Made by a program: the position numbers and the translations under genes. Shown one piece after another: positions 26,213 to 35,153 of a DNA stretch of 64,000 nt; within the stretch, counting starts at the first letter, position 1; every line of letters begins with the position of its first letter. Source of the stretch: Clostridiales bacterium (GTDB lineage: Bacteria; Bacillota; Clostridia; Oscillospirales; Oscillospiraceae); the NCBI GenBank assembly GCA_029265405.1, contig JAJUJI010000007.1, positions 62,001-126,000 on the forward strand, in the 5' to 3' direction. The notes below the pieces were generated by a model. The model did not search any database. It was given only the letters and a program-made list of their open reading frames with translations, and was not told the origin of the DNA.

Positions 26213-27015
26213 ATGTAACTCACCGGCTCTCCCGAAGATATGTGCTCTACAGGTATGTCTCCCACGAGAGGGGACAGCCATTCGGGCAGATATTGCATGC
26301 CGCACTCCTCGGTGCGGTTGTGGCCGAGTATTATCATGGCCTTGTTTAGGCCCAGAAAAGCGGCGTCCCTGACAAAGGCGCAGGTTGTCCATTCCACTAT
26401 CTCGCCGCAGACAAGCACGTCCAAGCTTTCCTCCGCCATTGTTTTCGCCGGCATCAGCTCGTCGCCAAGGCCCAGGCTGCCGCCGCCTACCAGCACGCCT
26501 ATATCCCGGCATTTCATGCCGGGGTCGCCTATAAGCCTTACGCAGGGCATGCCCAGCTTCCGCTTGAAGGCTTCGCAGAGCTCGGCGACGGTCGTTTCGG
26601 GCAGGCGGTAGAGGCGCGCATGACCGCCGGACCGGGCATAGGACTCCCAGCCGAGCAGCCTTTCCCAGCCGGCGTAGATGAGGTCGGGCCGCGCGGCGTG
26701 CATGTGGTCGTGAAAACGCCAGACGGTTATGCCGTTTTCCTCTATAAACTTTTTCTTCAGCTCGTAAACGGGGTTTCCCCGAAGCCACGAGGTGTCCTCC
26801 CGCGAGCTGAAGAAGGTGGGCTCGTGGGTGATTACCAGATTTGCGCCAATTTCGGCGGCCTTGCGCAGCACGCCCATATCGGCCATGAAGCAAACGGCTA
26901 TGGCCCTCACTTCGGCTTCCGGATCGCCGGCGTGCAGCACGTCGCAGGAGCCGGCGTCGGGAAAAGCCGGAGCGGAAGCCCGGAATATGGCCTGCATTAA
27001 ATCCCTGACCTTCAA
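26209..27015 (-). CDS. NIF3-like (DUF34) metal-binding protein
   Basis: The 268-residue protein shows the NIF3/DUF34 dinuclear metal motifs ITHEPTFF and RFHDHMHAA, with a late GHNRTEE that should complete the site. DUF34 proteins are widespread and of uncertain function, often mis-annotated as GTP cyclohydrolase I type 2. I choose TTG 27015 because GAGGAGG lies 7 bases upstream; earlier frame extension lacks a site. It is first in an operon with the CE2-like esterase (ATGA overlap) and a NodB-like deacetylase, suggesting a link with carbohydrate turnover. Confidence 0.84.
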   Translation of the reverse strand: MKVRDLMQAIFRASAPAFPDAGSCDVLHAGDPEAEVRAIAVCFMADMGVLRKAAEIGANLVITHEPTFFSSREDTSWLRGNPVYELKKKFIEENGITVWRFHDHMHAARPDLIYAGWERLLGWESYARSGGHARLYRLPETTVAELCEAFKRKLGMPCVRLIGDPGMKCRDIGVLVGGGSLGLGDELMPAKTMAEESLDVLVCGEIVEWTTCAFVRDAAFLGLNKAMIILGHNRTEECGMQYLPEWLSPLVGDIPVEHISSGEPVSYI

Positions 27016-27050
27016 ATTGCAACCTCCTCGCAATTAAAGCCGAATGCCCG

Positions 27051-27076
27051 GGCCGCCGCTAAAAAGCGGGGCGGCC
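27051..27076 (-). terminator. Hairpin after the acyl-CoA thioesterase gene
   Basis: GGCCGCCGCT pairs with AGCGGGGCGGCC around an A-rich loop with a two-base bulge. It lies 17 bases beyond the thioesterase stop and before the NIF3-like gene on the minus strand. No long T-tract, so termination is only likely. Confidence 0.5.
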
Positions 27077-27092
27077 TGCGGACGTAAAGACG

Positions 27093-27542
27093 CTATTTGG
27101 CCTGCCTTGCCAGGCGCCTCTGTCGTCCCTCCTCGAACAGCCTTTTTTCCTCCTCCGTTTCGGGGCTGAGAGGAGGAAGCTTTTTGGGCTTTCCCATCTT
27201 GTCCAGGGCGACCATGGTGAAAAAGGCCGACAGCGCTCTGACCGGAGGGTCCTCGGATTCCAGGTCCTCGACGTCCACAGTAACGATGACCTCCATGGAC
27301 GTGTTGCCTACATAGGCTACCGTCGCCGTGCAGATTACAAAGGCGCCCACGAAAATTGGATAGAGGAACTGCATCTCGTCCACGCGCGCGGTGACGACGT
27401 TCGACCTGGCATACCTTCTGGCTGCGGCCCCGGCGGCCCTGTCCATGAGCTTCATTATTTCGCCGCCGTGCACGTTGCCGGCGTAGTTCGCCTCGGTCGG
27501 CATCATTGTCTGGCTCATCGTAATAGACGTTCTTTTGTCCAT
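27093..27542 (-). CDS. Hot-dog-fold acyl-CoA thioesterase (YciA/BFIT type)
   Basis: The 149-residue protein hydrolyses acyl-CoA thioesters in the cytoplasm. The motif GNVHGGEIMKLMDRAAG contains the conserved aspartate of the hot-dog acyl-CoA hydrolases. ATG 27542 is chosen because AAGGAG lies 6 bases upstream; the in-frame ATG at 27578 has no ribosome site. It is the first gene outside the left repeat of the island and probably the original downstream neighbour of aspS. Confidence 0.88.
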   Translation of the reverse strand: MDKRTSITMSQTMMPTEANYAGNVHGGEIMKLMDRAAGAAARRYARSNVVTARVDEMQFLYPIFVGAFVICTATVAYVGNTSMEVIVTVDVEDLESEDPPVRALSAFFTMVALDKMGKPKKLPPLSPETEEEKRLFEEGRQRRLARQAK

Positions 27543-27589
27543 ATTCGGCTCCTTCTCCGCTTTATTTTGATCCTTCATATTTTAATATA

Positions 27590-27765
27590 TTATCGCCGCG
27601 GGAAAAAGGCAAGAAAAGCCTTCGTAAAATCCTGCGCCCGCCGCCGGAAGCAAAAAGCAAGGCCGCGCCCCGGTACAGGAAGCCGCCTTGCTTTTAGGCA
27701 ATTTATTGCTTTTTGATAATAATCCCCAGCTCGTCGAGCTGCCTCTGCTCAACCTCGGAGGGGGC
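27590..27765. repeat. Left 176-bp direct repeat (copy of aspS 3' end and terminator)
   Basis: This stretch matches 37679-37854 base for base except 27692 (T, C in the right copy), an offset of 10,089 bases. It contains 20 codons plus stop of aspS and 113 bases beyond, including the aspS terminator hairpin. It lies outside any intact gene and so marks the left end of the inserted DNA. The T at 27692 lengthens the terminator stem by A-T pairs, so this copy may be closer to the ancestral form. Confidence 0.95.
27703..27765 (-). pseudogene. Fragment of aspS (last 20 codons) in the left repeat
   Basis: Read on the minus strand, these bases encode the same last residues as the intact aspS gene (ending DELGIIIKKQ) and the same stop. 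The upstream side is cut where island DNA begins at 27766. It cannot be expressed as a functional protein. Confidence 0.9.
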
Positions 27766-27823
27766 AGAGTACGGTGAGCGGAGCGCGTGACTACGCCTGA
27801 GGTTTGAATACAAGGCAATGCAT

Positions 27824-27852
27824 TTGACAAACTAAATCTTATATGATATATT
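27824..27852 (+). promoter_or_regulatory. Consensus promoter of the island operon
   Basis: TTGACA (27824-27829) and TATATT (27847-27852) are spaced by exactly 17 bases. The predicted transcript would have a leader of about 485 bases before the molybdoenzyme start at 28345. Confidence 0.75.
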
Positions 27853-28344
27853 CGTATTTAGTAGCAATAAGTTAGAATAAGTTTGGTATAGTTAGAACTG
27901 GTTTAATGCAATCAGTTAAAGATGTAATCGATTAGGAAAATATTTTGCAAAGGGCTGCGCAAGCAGGAATAAAATAAAAAATTCTATATGGCTTCCATGA
28001 AGCAGAGGCTGCTTGATATGTTGGCCGGAATTTGCATATTGGCAGGCAAGGACGAGCTTAAGCGGCTGCGTTTGCATTCAAAAAATATGAAATCGCGAAA
28101 ACGAATGGGAAGGTATTGGGCAATAAAGCATTACTTATCCGGCTGCTGTTATTGCAAGCATGAGTTTCTGAGCCATATCATTACCAGAAGCGACATTTTA
28201 GGATACCGCGGCGGCGCAGAGAGACTGGGTGCATAGATAAACAATAGCGTGTTTTTCTTGTGGAAAGCGTTTATAACCGCTGAATGGCAACCAACCAGGC
28301 TGTTGAGCGGCTGAAAGCTATAATTTTTATGGAAAGGGATTTTT
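27853..28344 (+). other. Long AT-rich leader region of the island operon
   Basis: No convincing gene is present. A frame of 82 codons at 27988-28236 has no ribosome site and no recognisable composition. GTTAGAA occurs at 27871 and 27891, 20 bases apart, as a possible operator. The ribosome site GAAAGGGA lies 8 bases before the ATG at 28345. The length of the leader leaves room for an RNA control element that I cannot identify. Confidence 0.45.
27871..27897 (+). repeat. Pair of GTTAGAA direct repeats downstream of the island promoter
   Basis: GTTAGAA at 27871-27877 and 27891-27897 are spaced by 20 bases start to start, about two helical turns, shortly after the predicted transcription start. 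This layout would suit a repressor dimer. Short repeats in AT-rich DNA also occur by chance. Confidence 0.35.
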
Positions 28345-31176
28345 ATGGCAACTCGAGTTAATCTTATAATCAACGGTGTGCCGAGGCCTGTCGTCTGCGA
28401 CCCGGAAAAAGACAGTTTGGCTGTTGTTCTTAGGCGGATGGGACTTACGGGGACAAAAATCGGCTGCGGCACGGGGCTTTGCGGCGCATGTTCCGTACTG
28501 CTCAACGGAGATGTTATACGCTCATGTACCAAAAAAATGAAAAGCGTCGCCGAAAACAGCGAAATTTTGACTATTGAAGGAATTGGGACGCCTCAGCATT
28601 TGCATCCGCTTCAGCAGGCCTGGATAACTTACGGAGCAGTGCAATGCGGCTTTTGTTCTCCGGGCTTTATCGTTTCGGCATATGGGCTTTTGCTTAAAAA
28701 CCCTTTGCCTACGCGCGAGGAAGTTCGCGAGTGGTTCAAAGAGCATCACAATGTCTGCCGTTGCACCGGCTATAAGCCCCTTGTGGATGCCGTCATGGCG
28801 GCGGCCAAGGTTATGCGCGGAGAGGCCACAATGGCCGACATTACCTTTGATGCTGATTCCTGCGCAGATTATTATGGTTCGTGCCTGCCAAGACCGTCGG
28901 CCCTTCCGAAGGTCACCGGTCTTGCCGATTATGGCGACGACTTGAAGCTTAAGATGCCGGAAGGTACCGCTTTCCTTGCCGTTGTCCTTTCCGAAGTGCA
29001 TCATGCCAGAATCATCAGCATTGATACGTCTGAAGCAGAAAAAATGCCTGGCGTCATTAAGGTAATGACCGCGAAGGACGTTAAGGGTTCCAATACGCTG
29101 CCTGTTCCGCAGATACATCCCAGAATGAAAGCGCATGGCCTTTTGGAATTTCCGGTGATTTGCGGTAAAAAAATCAACAGACGCGGCGACGTGGTCGCGC
29201 TGGTTGCGGCCGACACCGAGAGGCATGCCCGCGAGGCTGCCAAGAAAGTCAAGCAAAACCTTGAGATTTTGCCGGCTTACATGTCATACCTTGAAGCTGT
29301 CTTGCCCAACGCGCTCCAGCTTCAGGAGCAGCTTCCGAACTTTTATATGGAACAGCCGCTGTATAAGGGTCAGGATACGGCCGACGTAATAGAGGACGCG
29401 GATATCGTTGTGGAAGGCAGCTTTTACTCTTCGCGCGAACCTCATCTTCCCATTGAGCCGGATACCGTGCAGGGGTACTACGAAGCCGACGGAACGCTGA
29501 CGATTCAATGCAAGGCTCAGGCGATTTATGATGCCCGCTCCGAGGTCGCCGCGGCCACAGGCCAGCCCCTGGAGAAGTTACGGATTATTATGAATCCTAC
29601 CGGCGGATCCTTTGGCTATACCATGGCTTCAAACACCTATTCGCTTGTTGCAACCGCTGTGCAAAACCTTGGGATCCCATGTACGTTGACGCTGAGCTAT
29701 GAGGAATTCAACCATACGAGCGGCAAGCGCGGGGCGTCCTATTCCAACGGCCGACTTTCTTGCACCAAAGACGGCAAAATTACTGCCGCGGAATTTGATA
29801 TTGCACTTGATCACGGAGCATACACAAACGTTGCCAGCATTATTTTTGGCAACTTTATATCTATTCCGTTCCATGGCTACAACATACCGAACGTAAAGGC
29901 TTTGGCGCGCGCAGGTTTCTCCAACAACGGCTTTCAGACGGCTTATCGCGGCTTCGGGGCTCCTCAAGCGTACACAATGTCTGAAGCGCTGATTGATATG
30001 GCCGCTGAAAAAACCGGCATCGATCCATGGGAATTCCGTTATAAAAACCTCGCACGGCCCGGAGACACTACCATAAACAGCCGTCCTTATAAAGATTACA
30101 GCATTTACCCGGGACTTATGGAAAAGATCAAGCCCGTATACGATTCTTATAAGGCTGAGGCGGAGGAAGGGAAAAAGCGGGGTCGTCATCTGGGCGTCGG
30201 CATAAGCTTAGGCGGATTTCTGTGCACCACCGGCAAGTTTGACTCTTCGGACATCGAGCTGGAGCTAAATCCGGACGGAACGGTAACCAATTATAACACC
30301 TGGCAGGACGTCGGCCAAGGCGGCGATATAGGCGCGCTGACGCATACGCTAAAGGCGCTTGCTCCTCTTGGGCTGAGGCCCGACCAAGTGAAGCTTGTGA
30401 TGAACGATACTTGTAGATGCAAAAATTCGGGCATTTCCGCCGCAAGCCGGCAGCACTTTGTAACGGGCAACGCTATTATTGACGGCGCTAATAAGCTGCT
30501 GAACGCCATGCGCAAGGCGGATGGAACCTATCGCACTTACGATGAGATGGTAAAGGAGGGTATACCGACCAGGTATGTCGGCCATTCCGATCATTTGAGC
30601 CACGAGATCGACCCCGGCCTCAATCCAAACACCGGGGAGGGGGAGAAAAACTCAGAATTCATGTACGCAGTTAACGTCTGTCTGGTAGAGGTCGATGTTG
30701 AAAGCGGAAAAACCAAGGTTCTCCGCTATACGACAGCTGCAGACGTCGGAGCAATAGGCAACCGCTTGGCTGTGGATGGACAAGGCTACGGAGGGCTTTC
30801 CCATTGCATCGGCTTTGCTCTCAGCGAAGATTACAACGCCGAGAAAAAGCACGGAAACATTGCAGGCTGCGGAATTCCCACCATCGATATGATTCCGGAC
30901 GACTTCAACGTTATTTATAACGAAACGCCGCGCCCGCTCGGTCCCCATGGTTCGTCCGGCTGCTCGGAAAACTTCCAGTGCTCGGGGCATATGGCGGTAA
31001 TAAACGCCATTAACAACGCCTGCGGCGTGCGCATATACGCCCTTCCGGCCACACCTGACAAGGTTAAGGCGGCGTATGAGAAAAAGCTGCGCGGCGAGGA
31101 CTTGACTCCCGCCAAATACTACTTGGGCTCCGATTTTGAAGAAGAGCTAGAGTTTATTAAGGCCAATCCCATATGA
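28345..31176 (+). CDS. mop: Mop-type molybdenum aldehyde oxidoreductase (xanthine oxidase family)
   Basis: The 943-residue single-chain enzyme joins a 2Fe-2S domain pair to the molybdopterin-binding part, as in Desulfovibrio gigas aldehyde oxidoreductase (907 residues). Cysteines C41, C46, C49, C61 and C101, C104, C138, C140 occur at the Mop positions plus one. The active-site glutamate is E875 in SSGCSENF. It lacks an FAD domain, so electrons must pass to a separate partner, probably the next gene's product. It should oxidise aldehydes (or hydroxylate heterocycles) using molybdenum cytosine dinucleotide. No Tat signal, so cytoplasmic. First gene of the island operon. Confidence 0.92.
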   Translation: MATRVNLIINGVPRPVVCDPEKDSLAVVLRRMGLTGTKIGCGTGLCGACSVLLNGDVIRSCTKKMKSVAENSEILTIEGIGTPQHLHPLQQAWITYGAVQCGFCSPGFIVSAYGLLLKNPLPTREEVREWFKEHHNVCRCTGYKPLVDAVMAAAKVMRGEATMADITFDADSCADYYGSCLPRPSALPKVTGLADYGDDLKLKMPEGTAFLAVVLSEVHHARIISIDTSEAEKMPGVIKVMTAKDVKGSNTLPVPQIHPRMKAHGLLEFPVICGKKINRRGDVVALVAADTERHAREAAKKVKQNLEILPAYMSYLEAVLPNALQLQEQLPNFYMEQPLYKGQDTADVIEDADIVVEGSFYSSREPHLPIEPDTVQGYYEADGTLTIQCKAQAIYDARSEVAAATGQPLEKLRIIMNPTGGSFGYTMASNTYSLVATAVQNLGIPCTLTLSYEEFNHTSGKRGASYSNGRLSCTKDGKITAAEFDIALDHGAYTNVASIIFGNFISIPFHGYNIPNVKALARAGFSNNGFQTAYRGFGAPQAYTMSEALIDMAAEKTGIDPWEFRYKNLARPGDTTINSRPYKDYSIYPGLMEKIKPVYDSYKAEAEEGKKRGRHLGVGISLGGFLCTTGKFDSSDIELELNPDGTVTNYNTWQDVGQGGDIGALTHTLKALAPLGLRPDQVKLVMNDTCRCKNSGISAASRQHFVTGNAIIDGANKLLNAMRKADGTYRTYDEMVKEGIPTRYVGHSDHLSHEIDPGLNPNTGEGEKNSEFMYAVNVCLVEVDVESGKTKVLRYTTAADVGAIGNRLAVDGQGYGGLSHCIGFALSEDYNAEKKHGNIAGCGIPTIDMIPDDFNVIYNETPRPLGPHGSSGCSENFQCSGHMAVINAINNACGVRIYALPATPDKVKAAYEKKLRGEDLTPAKYYLGSDFEEELEFIKANPI

Positions 31177-31331
31177 GCTTTATGTCCTCATGGAATATGT
31201 TCGGATTTGCGCCGTTTAAAAGGCGCATATTGACGGATGCGCGCCTGGTGACAGCACGAAGGACGCGCTAGGTTGCGTGCGCTTAAAGCTTTGAGACGCC
31301 GCAGGCTTTATTGAAAGGATGAGAGCAAAAA

Positions 31332-33566
31332 ATGCTTCCTGAAGAGGCGGCTGCGTACGTAAACAAATGCTTCAACGGAGAACCCGCTTCATGCACATAC
31401 GCCTGCCCTTTCAATATGGACATTCGCTCGTTTATGGAAAAAGCGGCGCGGGGGCGATGGTTGGCGGCCTACAGGGAGCTCCGGAACGCGGTGATCTTTC
31501 CCGCTATCGTCAGCGCCCTGTGCGATCAGCCGTGCCGCAGCTATTGCCAGCGGGCCGACGTGGGCGACGAAGCTTTGGCCGTACGCGATTTAGAGGAAGC
31601 CGTAATCCGGTTGACAAAGAGCCGCAAGCCTGAAAATTATTTTATACCGGCAAAAAGTGGGCGCGTCGCAGTTGTCGGTGCCGGTCCTGCGGCTCTCTCC
31701 TGCGCTTTGCTCCTGGCCCAGAAAAAGTTTGCTGTCACAATTTTTGAAAAAGAAGCCGTCTGGGGTGGAAGCCTCAGAAGGCATCCCAAATTTCCCGAGT
31801 TTGACGAGGAATTTGCAATACAATTGTCGGACGTTGACATCGAATTTCGATATAATAATGAAATAAAGGAGCTTGAAGCGCTCTCCAGCTACGATGCCGT
31901 TTATGTGGCGACAGGGAAAAATGGGGATTCCTTCGGGCTTTTACCCGACTGGAACGCCGAATTGTATTCAACATCTGTATCGGGGGTTTTCTTGGGCGGT
32001 GAGCTCGTCGGCAAAACGCTTATTGAAGCGATCGCTCAGGGCGGCGTTGCGTCAAAAATCATTGAAGGTTATTTTTTGTCCGGGAGCATAAAAAAACAGC
32101 CTGAACCGGACCGTTCTAAGCGTCTTCGCTTTCTGCGCCGCAAAGACCTCGAGAAAAAACCTCTGGTGCTTAAATCGGGAGACGTCTATTCTGAAGAAGA
32201 AGCTCGCGCCGAGGCTTCGCGATGCCTACTATGCGACTGCGACTATTGCGAAGCGGGTTGCGAAATGCTCAATTATTATAAGAAAAAGCCCAAAAAGATA
32301 GGACTTGAGGTCCATACGGACTCCATGGCCGCATCGACCGTTTCCCCTAAAACCATAACGCGCGAAACGTATTCGTGCAATATTTGCGGGTATTGCAAAT
32401 CTGTTTGTCCCGAAGGCGTGGATATTGGCGCACTTCTTCAATTTTCCAGGGCAGACCGTTTCAATCAAAATAAAAATATACCTGCTTATCATGATTATTG
32501 GCTGAGGGAGTTGGATTTTTACAGCGGCGAGGGTTTTTTTGCCGCGCCTCCAAGAGGCAAGCGCACTTGTACCCACGCCTTTTTTCCGGGTTGCCGCCTC
32601 GGGGCCGGCGAACCTGGATATGTTGTTAAGTCTTATGATTATTTGGCGGAAAAATTCGACGCAGGCTTGATTCTGGGATGCTGCGGCGCGCCGGCCTATT
32701 GGGCGGGTGACAATAATCGTCTTGACTCGAATATTTCGCTTTTGCGCCAAAGCTGGGAAAAGCTCGGCCGGCCGGTAATGGTGCTTGCCTGCGCCTATTG
32801 CAAATATATTTTTTCACTGTTTATGCCGGAAATACCCTGTGTTTCGATATATGAAATTATGGGTGAAGACGGCTCGGTAAGGCCGGTTTCATATTTTGAT
32901 GAAGCGGCCGTTTTTGATCCGTGCGCCGCCAGGAACGATATCAAAATGCAGGCCGGGGTGCGCAGGATAGCGGGCAGGGCGGGTGTAAAAATAGAGGAAC
33001 TGGAGCAGCCGAACCGCTGCTGCGGTTTTGGCGGGCATATCAGCTTAGCTAATCCCGATTTGTATGATATTATTACGGCTAACCGTGCGGAAGCCAGCGA
33101 CAAACCGTATATTGTCTACTGTGCAAACTGCCGAGATGTTTTTTTTCAAAAAAACAAGTCTTCCGCCCATATTCTCGCCTTAATTTTTGGGATTGAGCAG
33201 CGGGCGACCACCCTGCAGGAAAAGAAAGCTAACAGTCTGGAGGTTAAAAGAATAATGATGAAAAAGCTTTCCGGCGAAGATTTTACCCCGCAAAAGCCCC
33301 CATGGGACGAGTTGTCGCTTTCAATGCCTAGACTATTGAGGGAAGAGTTGGACCGCCAATTAATTATCGAGGATGATCTAAAAGAAGCAATATGGATGGC
33401 TGAAGCGTCAGGCGATAAATTCATCAACGATGCGGAGGGCGTCTGCCAGTGCAGCATGGTAAAGCCGGCCCTAACCTATTGGGTACAGTATAAAAAAAAT
33501 GGGCCGCTGCTTTATGAGGTTAGGAACGCTTATTGCCATCGCATTAAATTCATTAAGGAGGATTGA
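31332..33566 (+). CDS. GltD-like FAD/Fe-S protein with CCG domains, lacking the NAD(P)H domain
   Basis: The 744-residue protein begins with a dicluster-binding region (CTYACPFNMD, CDQPCRSYC) and an FAD site, VAVVGAGPAALS (G116, G118). The second half of the FAD domain follows at once (GVFLGGELVGKTLIEAI near residue 227), so the roughly 150-residue NAD(P)H domain usual in GltD is absent. A 4Fe-4S pair (CNICGYCKSVCPEG), two CCG motifs of the heterodisulfide-reductase type (LGCCGAP, RCCGFGG) and a C-terminal TYWVQY/AYCHRI domain follow. It most likely carries electrons between the molybdoenzyme and ferredoxin or a disulfide. It resembles proteins named pyridine nucleotide-disulfide oxidoreductase/dicluster-binding. 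Confidence 0.82.
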   Translation: MLPEEAAAYVNKCFNGEPASCTYACPFNMDIRSFMEKAARGRWLAAYRELRNAVIFPAIVSALCDQPCRSYCQRADVGDEALAVRDLEEAVIRLTKSRKPENYFIPAKSGRVAVVGAGPAALSCALLLAQKKFAVTIFEKEAVWGGSLRRHPKFPEFDEEFAIQLSDVDIEFRYNNEIKELEALSSYDAVYVATGKNGDSFGLLPDWNAELYSTSVSGVFLGGELVGKTLIEAIAQGGVASKIIEGYFLSGSIKKQPEPDRSKRLRFLRRKDLEKKPLVLKSGDVYSEEEARAEASRCLLCDCDYCEAGCEMLNYYKKKPKKIGLEVHTDSMAASTVSPKTITRETYSCNICGYCKSVCPEGVDIGALLQFSRADRFNQNKNIPAYHDYWLRELDFYSGEGFFAAPPRGKRTCTHAFFPGCRLGAGEPGYVVKSYDYLAEKFDAGLILGCCGAPAYWAGDNNRLDSNISLLRQSWEKLGRPVMVLACAYCKYIFSLFMPEIPCVSIYEIMGEDGSVRPVSYFDEAAVFDPCAARNDIKMQAGVRRIAGRAGVKIEELEQPNRCCGFGGHISLANPDLYDIITANRAEASDKPYIVYCANCRDVFFQKNKSSAHILALIFGIEQRATTLQEKKANSLEVKRIMMKKLSGEDFTPQKPPWDELSLSMPRLLREELDRQLIIEDDLKEAIWMAEASGDKFINDAEGVCQCSMVKPALTYWVQYKKNGPLLYEVRNAYCHRIKFIKED

Positions 33567-33569
33567 TTA

Positions 33570-33767
33570 TTGAATAGCAATGACAATAATTGGAAATGCG
33601 CAAAATGTGATATGCCGCTTGTGAAAAAAAAGACGCTGTTTACTTATTTGGGCCATAATATTACTTACGAAGTGAGCAGATGCCCCAAGTGCGGAAGCGT
33701 TTTTATACCTAAGGAGCTTGCTGAGGGCAAAATGGCAGAGGTTGAAGCGCAGCTGGAAGACAAGTGA
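33570..33767 (+). CDS. Small Cys4 redox or zinc-ribbon protein (DVU_1557-like)
   Basis: The 65-residue protein starts at TTG 33570, three bases after the preceding stop, with AAGGAGG 8 bases upstream. CAKCDMP and CPKCGSVF form a two-CxxC zinc-ribbon or rubredoxin-like knuckle. It matches my recollection of the small redox protein found with the Desulfovibrio cluster. It may be an electron carrier or a structural subunit of the preceding oxidoreductase. Confidence 0.72.
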   Translation: MNSNDNNWKCAKCDMPLVKKKTLFTYLGHNITYEVSRCPKCGSVFIPKELAEGKMAEVEAQLEDK

Positions 33768-33813
33768 GCGCGCCATAAATATGCGAGCCGCACTAATACG
33801 ATGAGGAGATACG

Positions 33814-35151
33814 GTGGTTATGCTGGAAAAGATAGAGTATGTTCGCCACACTTACAGTCTGTGTCCCATTTGCTTCCGACGCCTTCAGGCGGATATAGTG
33901 AAAACGGGAACGGAGTATTTATTAAGAAAAGAATGCCCGGAACACGGTTTTTTTTCTGCCGTTGTGTGGCGAGGAGAGCAGCCCTCGCTGGAAGAGTGGC
34001 AGGAAGGCGTCGAACCGGATGAGGCTTATTCCGGGTGTCCCAAATCATGCGGGCTCTGCAGTCATCATCTGCGCAAGACGTGCTGCGCGCTTGTGGAGGT
34101 CACCTCGCGCTGCAATCTGTCCTGCGCCGTATGCTTTGCGTCTTCGGGTGAAAACATCGCCGACGAACCGACGGTTGAAAATCTGTCCAAACAGTTTAAA
34201 GCGCTTGTTAATAACGGCAATACCTTTGTCCAGCTCTCAGGCGGCGAACCCACCGTTAGGGACGATCTTCCGGATATAATAGCGGCAGCTAAGGCGGCCG
34301 GCTGCGAAACCATACAGCTCAATACAAACGGTATCCGCCTGGGACAAGATCCTTCCTATACAAGAACGCTGAAAGAAGCGGGGCTTTCATTCGTTTTTAT
34401 GCAGTTTGACGGCACAAAAGACGACATTTACCTCAAGCTAAGGGGCCGGCCGCTGCTGAAATGTAAAGAGGCCGCAATCGATTGCTGTGCGGAGAATCTG
34501 CTTGGGTTGACTCTTGTACCGACGGTGGTACCCGGAGTAAACGATAGGGATATCGGCGGCATAATAAGCTTTGGGCTGGAGCGTTCGCCTATGGTGCGCG
34601 GCGTCCATTTTCAGCCCGTAAGCTATTTTGGGAGGTATCCAAAAGCGCCGTCTGATCTTGATCGCATTACATTACCGGAGATTCTGCGGGCAATTGAGGA
34701 GCAAACCGGAGGCAAAATAAGAATCGCCGATTTTTTGCCTTCCTCCTGCGACCATCCGAGATGCGGCTTTCACGGCGACTTTGTCGTTTTGCCTGACGGT
34801 GCCTTGCTTAGCTTGACCGTGAAACGCAAAAGCGCATGCTGCGAAAAAAAAGGCTTAACGACGCTCGACGAGGCCGCTCATATTAAAAACAGGAATTTTG
34901 TGGCGCGGCGCTGGAAAAGAACGGAGGATGAAACGGCGGAGCGGGCTCCTCGCGACGGCGATTACACCAATCTCGATTTTATCTTAAGGCGTATCAAATC
35001 TCACGGTTTCACGATTACAGCCATGGCTTTTCAGGACGCTTATACCATTGATCTGGAGCGCTTGCAACGATGCAGCCTGCACGTATACAAGGGAGGAAAA
35101 ACCATTCCGTTCTGCGCTTATTATCTTACAGATATCTTGGGCGGCAGATAA
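33814..35151 (+). CDS. Radical SAM enzyme of the TrsS/Tes-like group
   Basis: The 445-residue protein has an N-terminal cysteine region (LCPICFRRL, ECPEHGFF), SGCPKSCGLC, then the radical SAM motif CNLSCAVC (CxxxCxxC), and the GGEP motif QLSGGEPTVR. The C-terminal half has paired cysteines (SSCDHPRCGF, CCEKKG) for further Fe-S clusters. The layout recalls the MJ0619/tetraether-synthase-like group and the radical SAM (seleno)protein family TrsS; the frame has no internal TGA, so it would be a cysteine form. The start may be GTG 33814 or ATG 33820; GAGGAG is closer to the GTG. Substrate unknown. Confidence 0.8.
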   Translation: MVMLEKIEYVRHTYSLCPICFRRLQADIVKTGTEYLLRKECPEHGFFSAVVWRGEQPSLEEWQEGVEPDEAYSGCPKSCGLCSHHLRKTCCALVEVTSRCNLSCAVCFASSGENIADEPTVENLSKQFKALVNNGNTFVQLSGGEPTVRDDLPDIIAAAKAAGCETIQLNTNGIRLGQDPSYTRTLKEAGLSFVFMQFDGTKDDIYLKLRGRPLLKCKEAAIDCCAENLLGLTLVPTVVPGVNDRDIGGIISFGLERSPMVRGVHFQPVSYFGRYPKAPSDLDRITLPEILRAIEEQTGGKIRIADFLPSSCDHPRCGFHGDFVVLPDGALLSLTVKRKSACCEKKGLTTLDEAAHIKNRNFVARRWKRTEDETAERAPRDGDYTNLDFILRRIKSHGFTITAMAFQDAYTIDLERLQRCSLHVYKGGKTIPFCAYYLTDILGGR

Positions 35152-35153
35152 AT

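Noticed and set aside
26213-27022. A 637-codon minus-strand reading frame that would fuse an N-terminal domain to the CE2-like esterase
   Set aside because: The upstream part is a shadow of the NIF3-like gene in another frame, with a basic, serine/arginine-rich composition and no domain. The esterase has its own ATG at 26212 overlapping the NIF3 stop.
27988-28236. An 82-codon frame at the left end of the island
   Set aside because: No ribosome site, no recognisable family and it lies in AT-rich leader DNA. It could be a gene remnant but cannot be supported.
33814-35151. Possible selenocysteine codon in the radical SAM gene
   Set aside because: The frame contains no internal TGA from start to the TAA stop, so no selenocysteine is needed, though relatives may use it.
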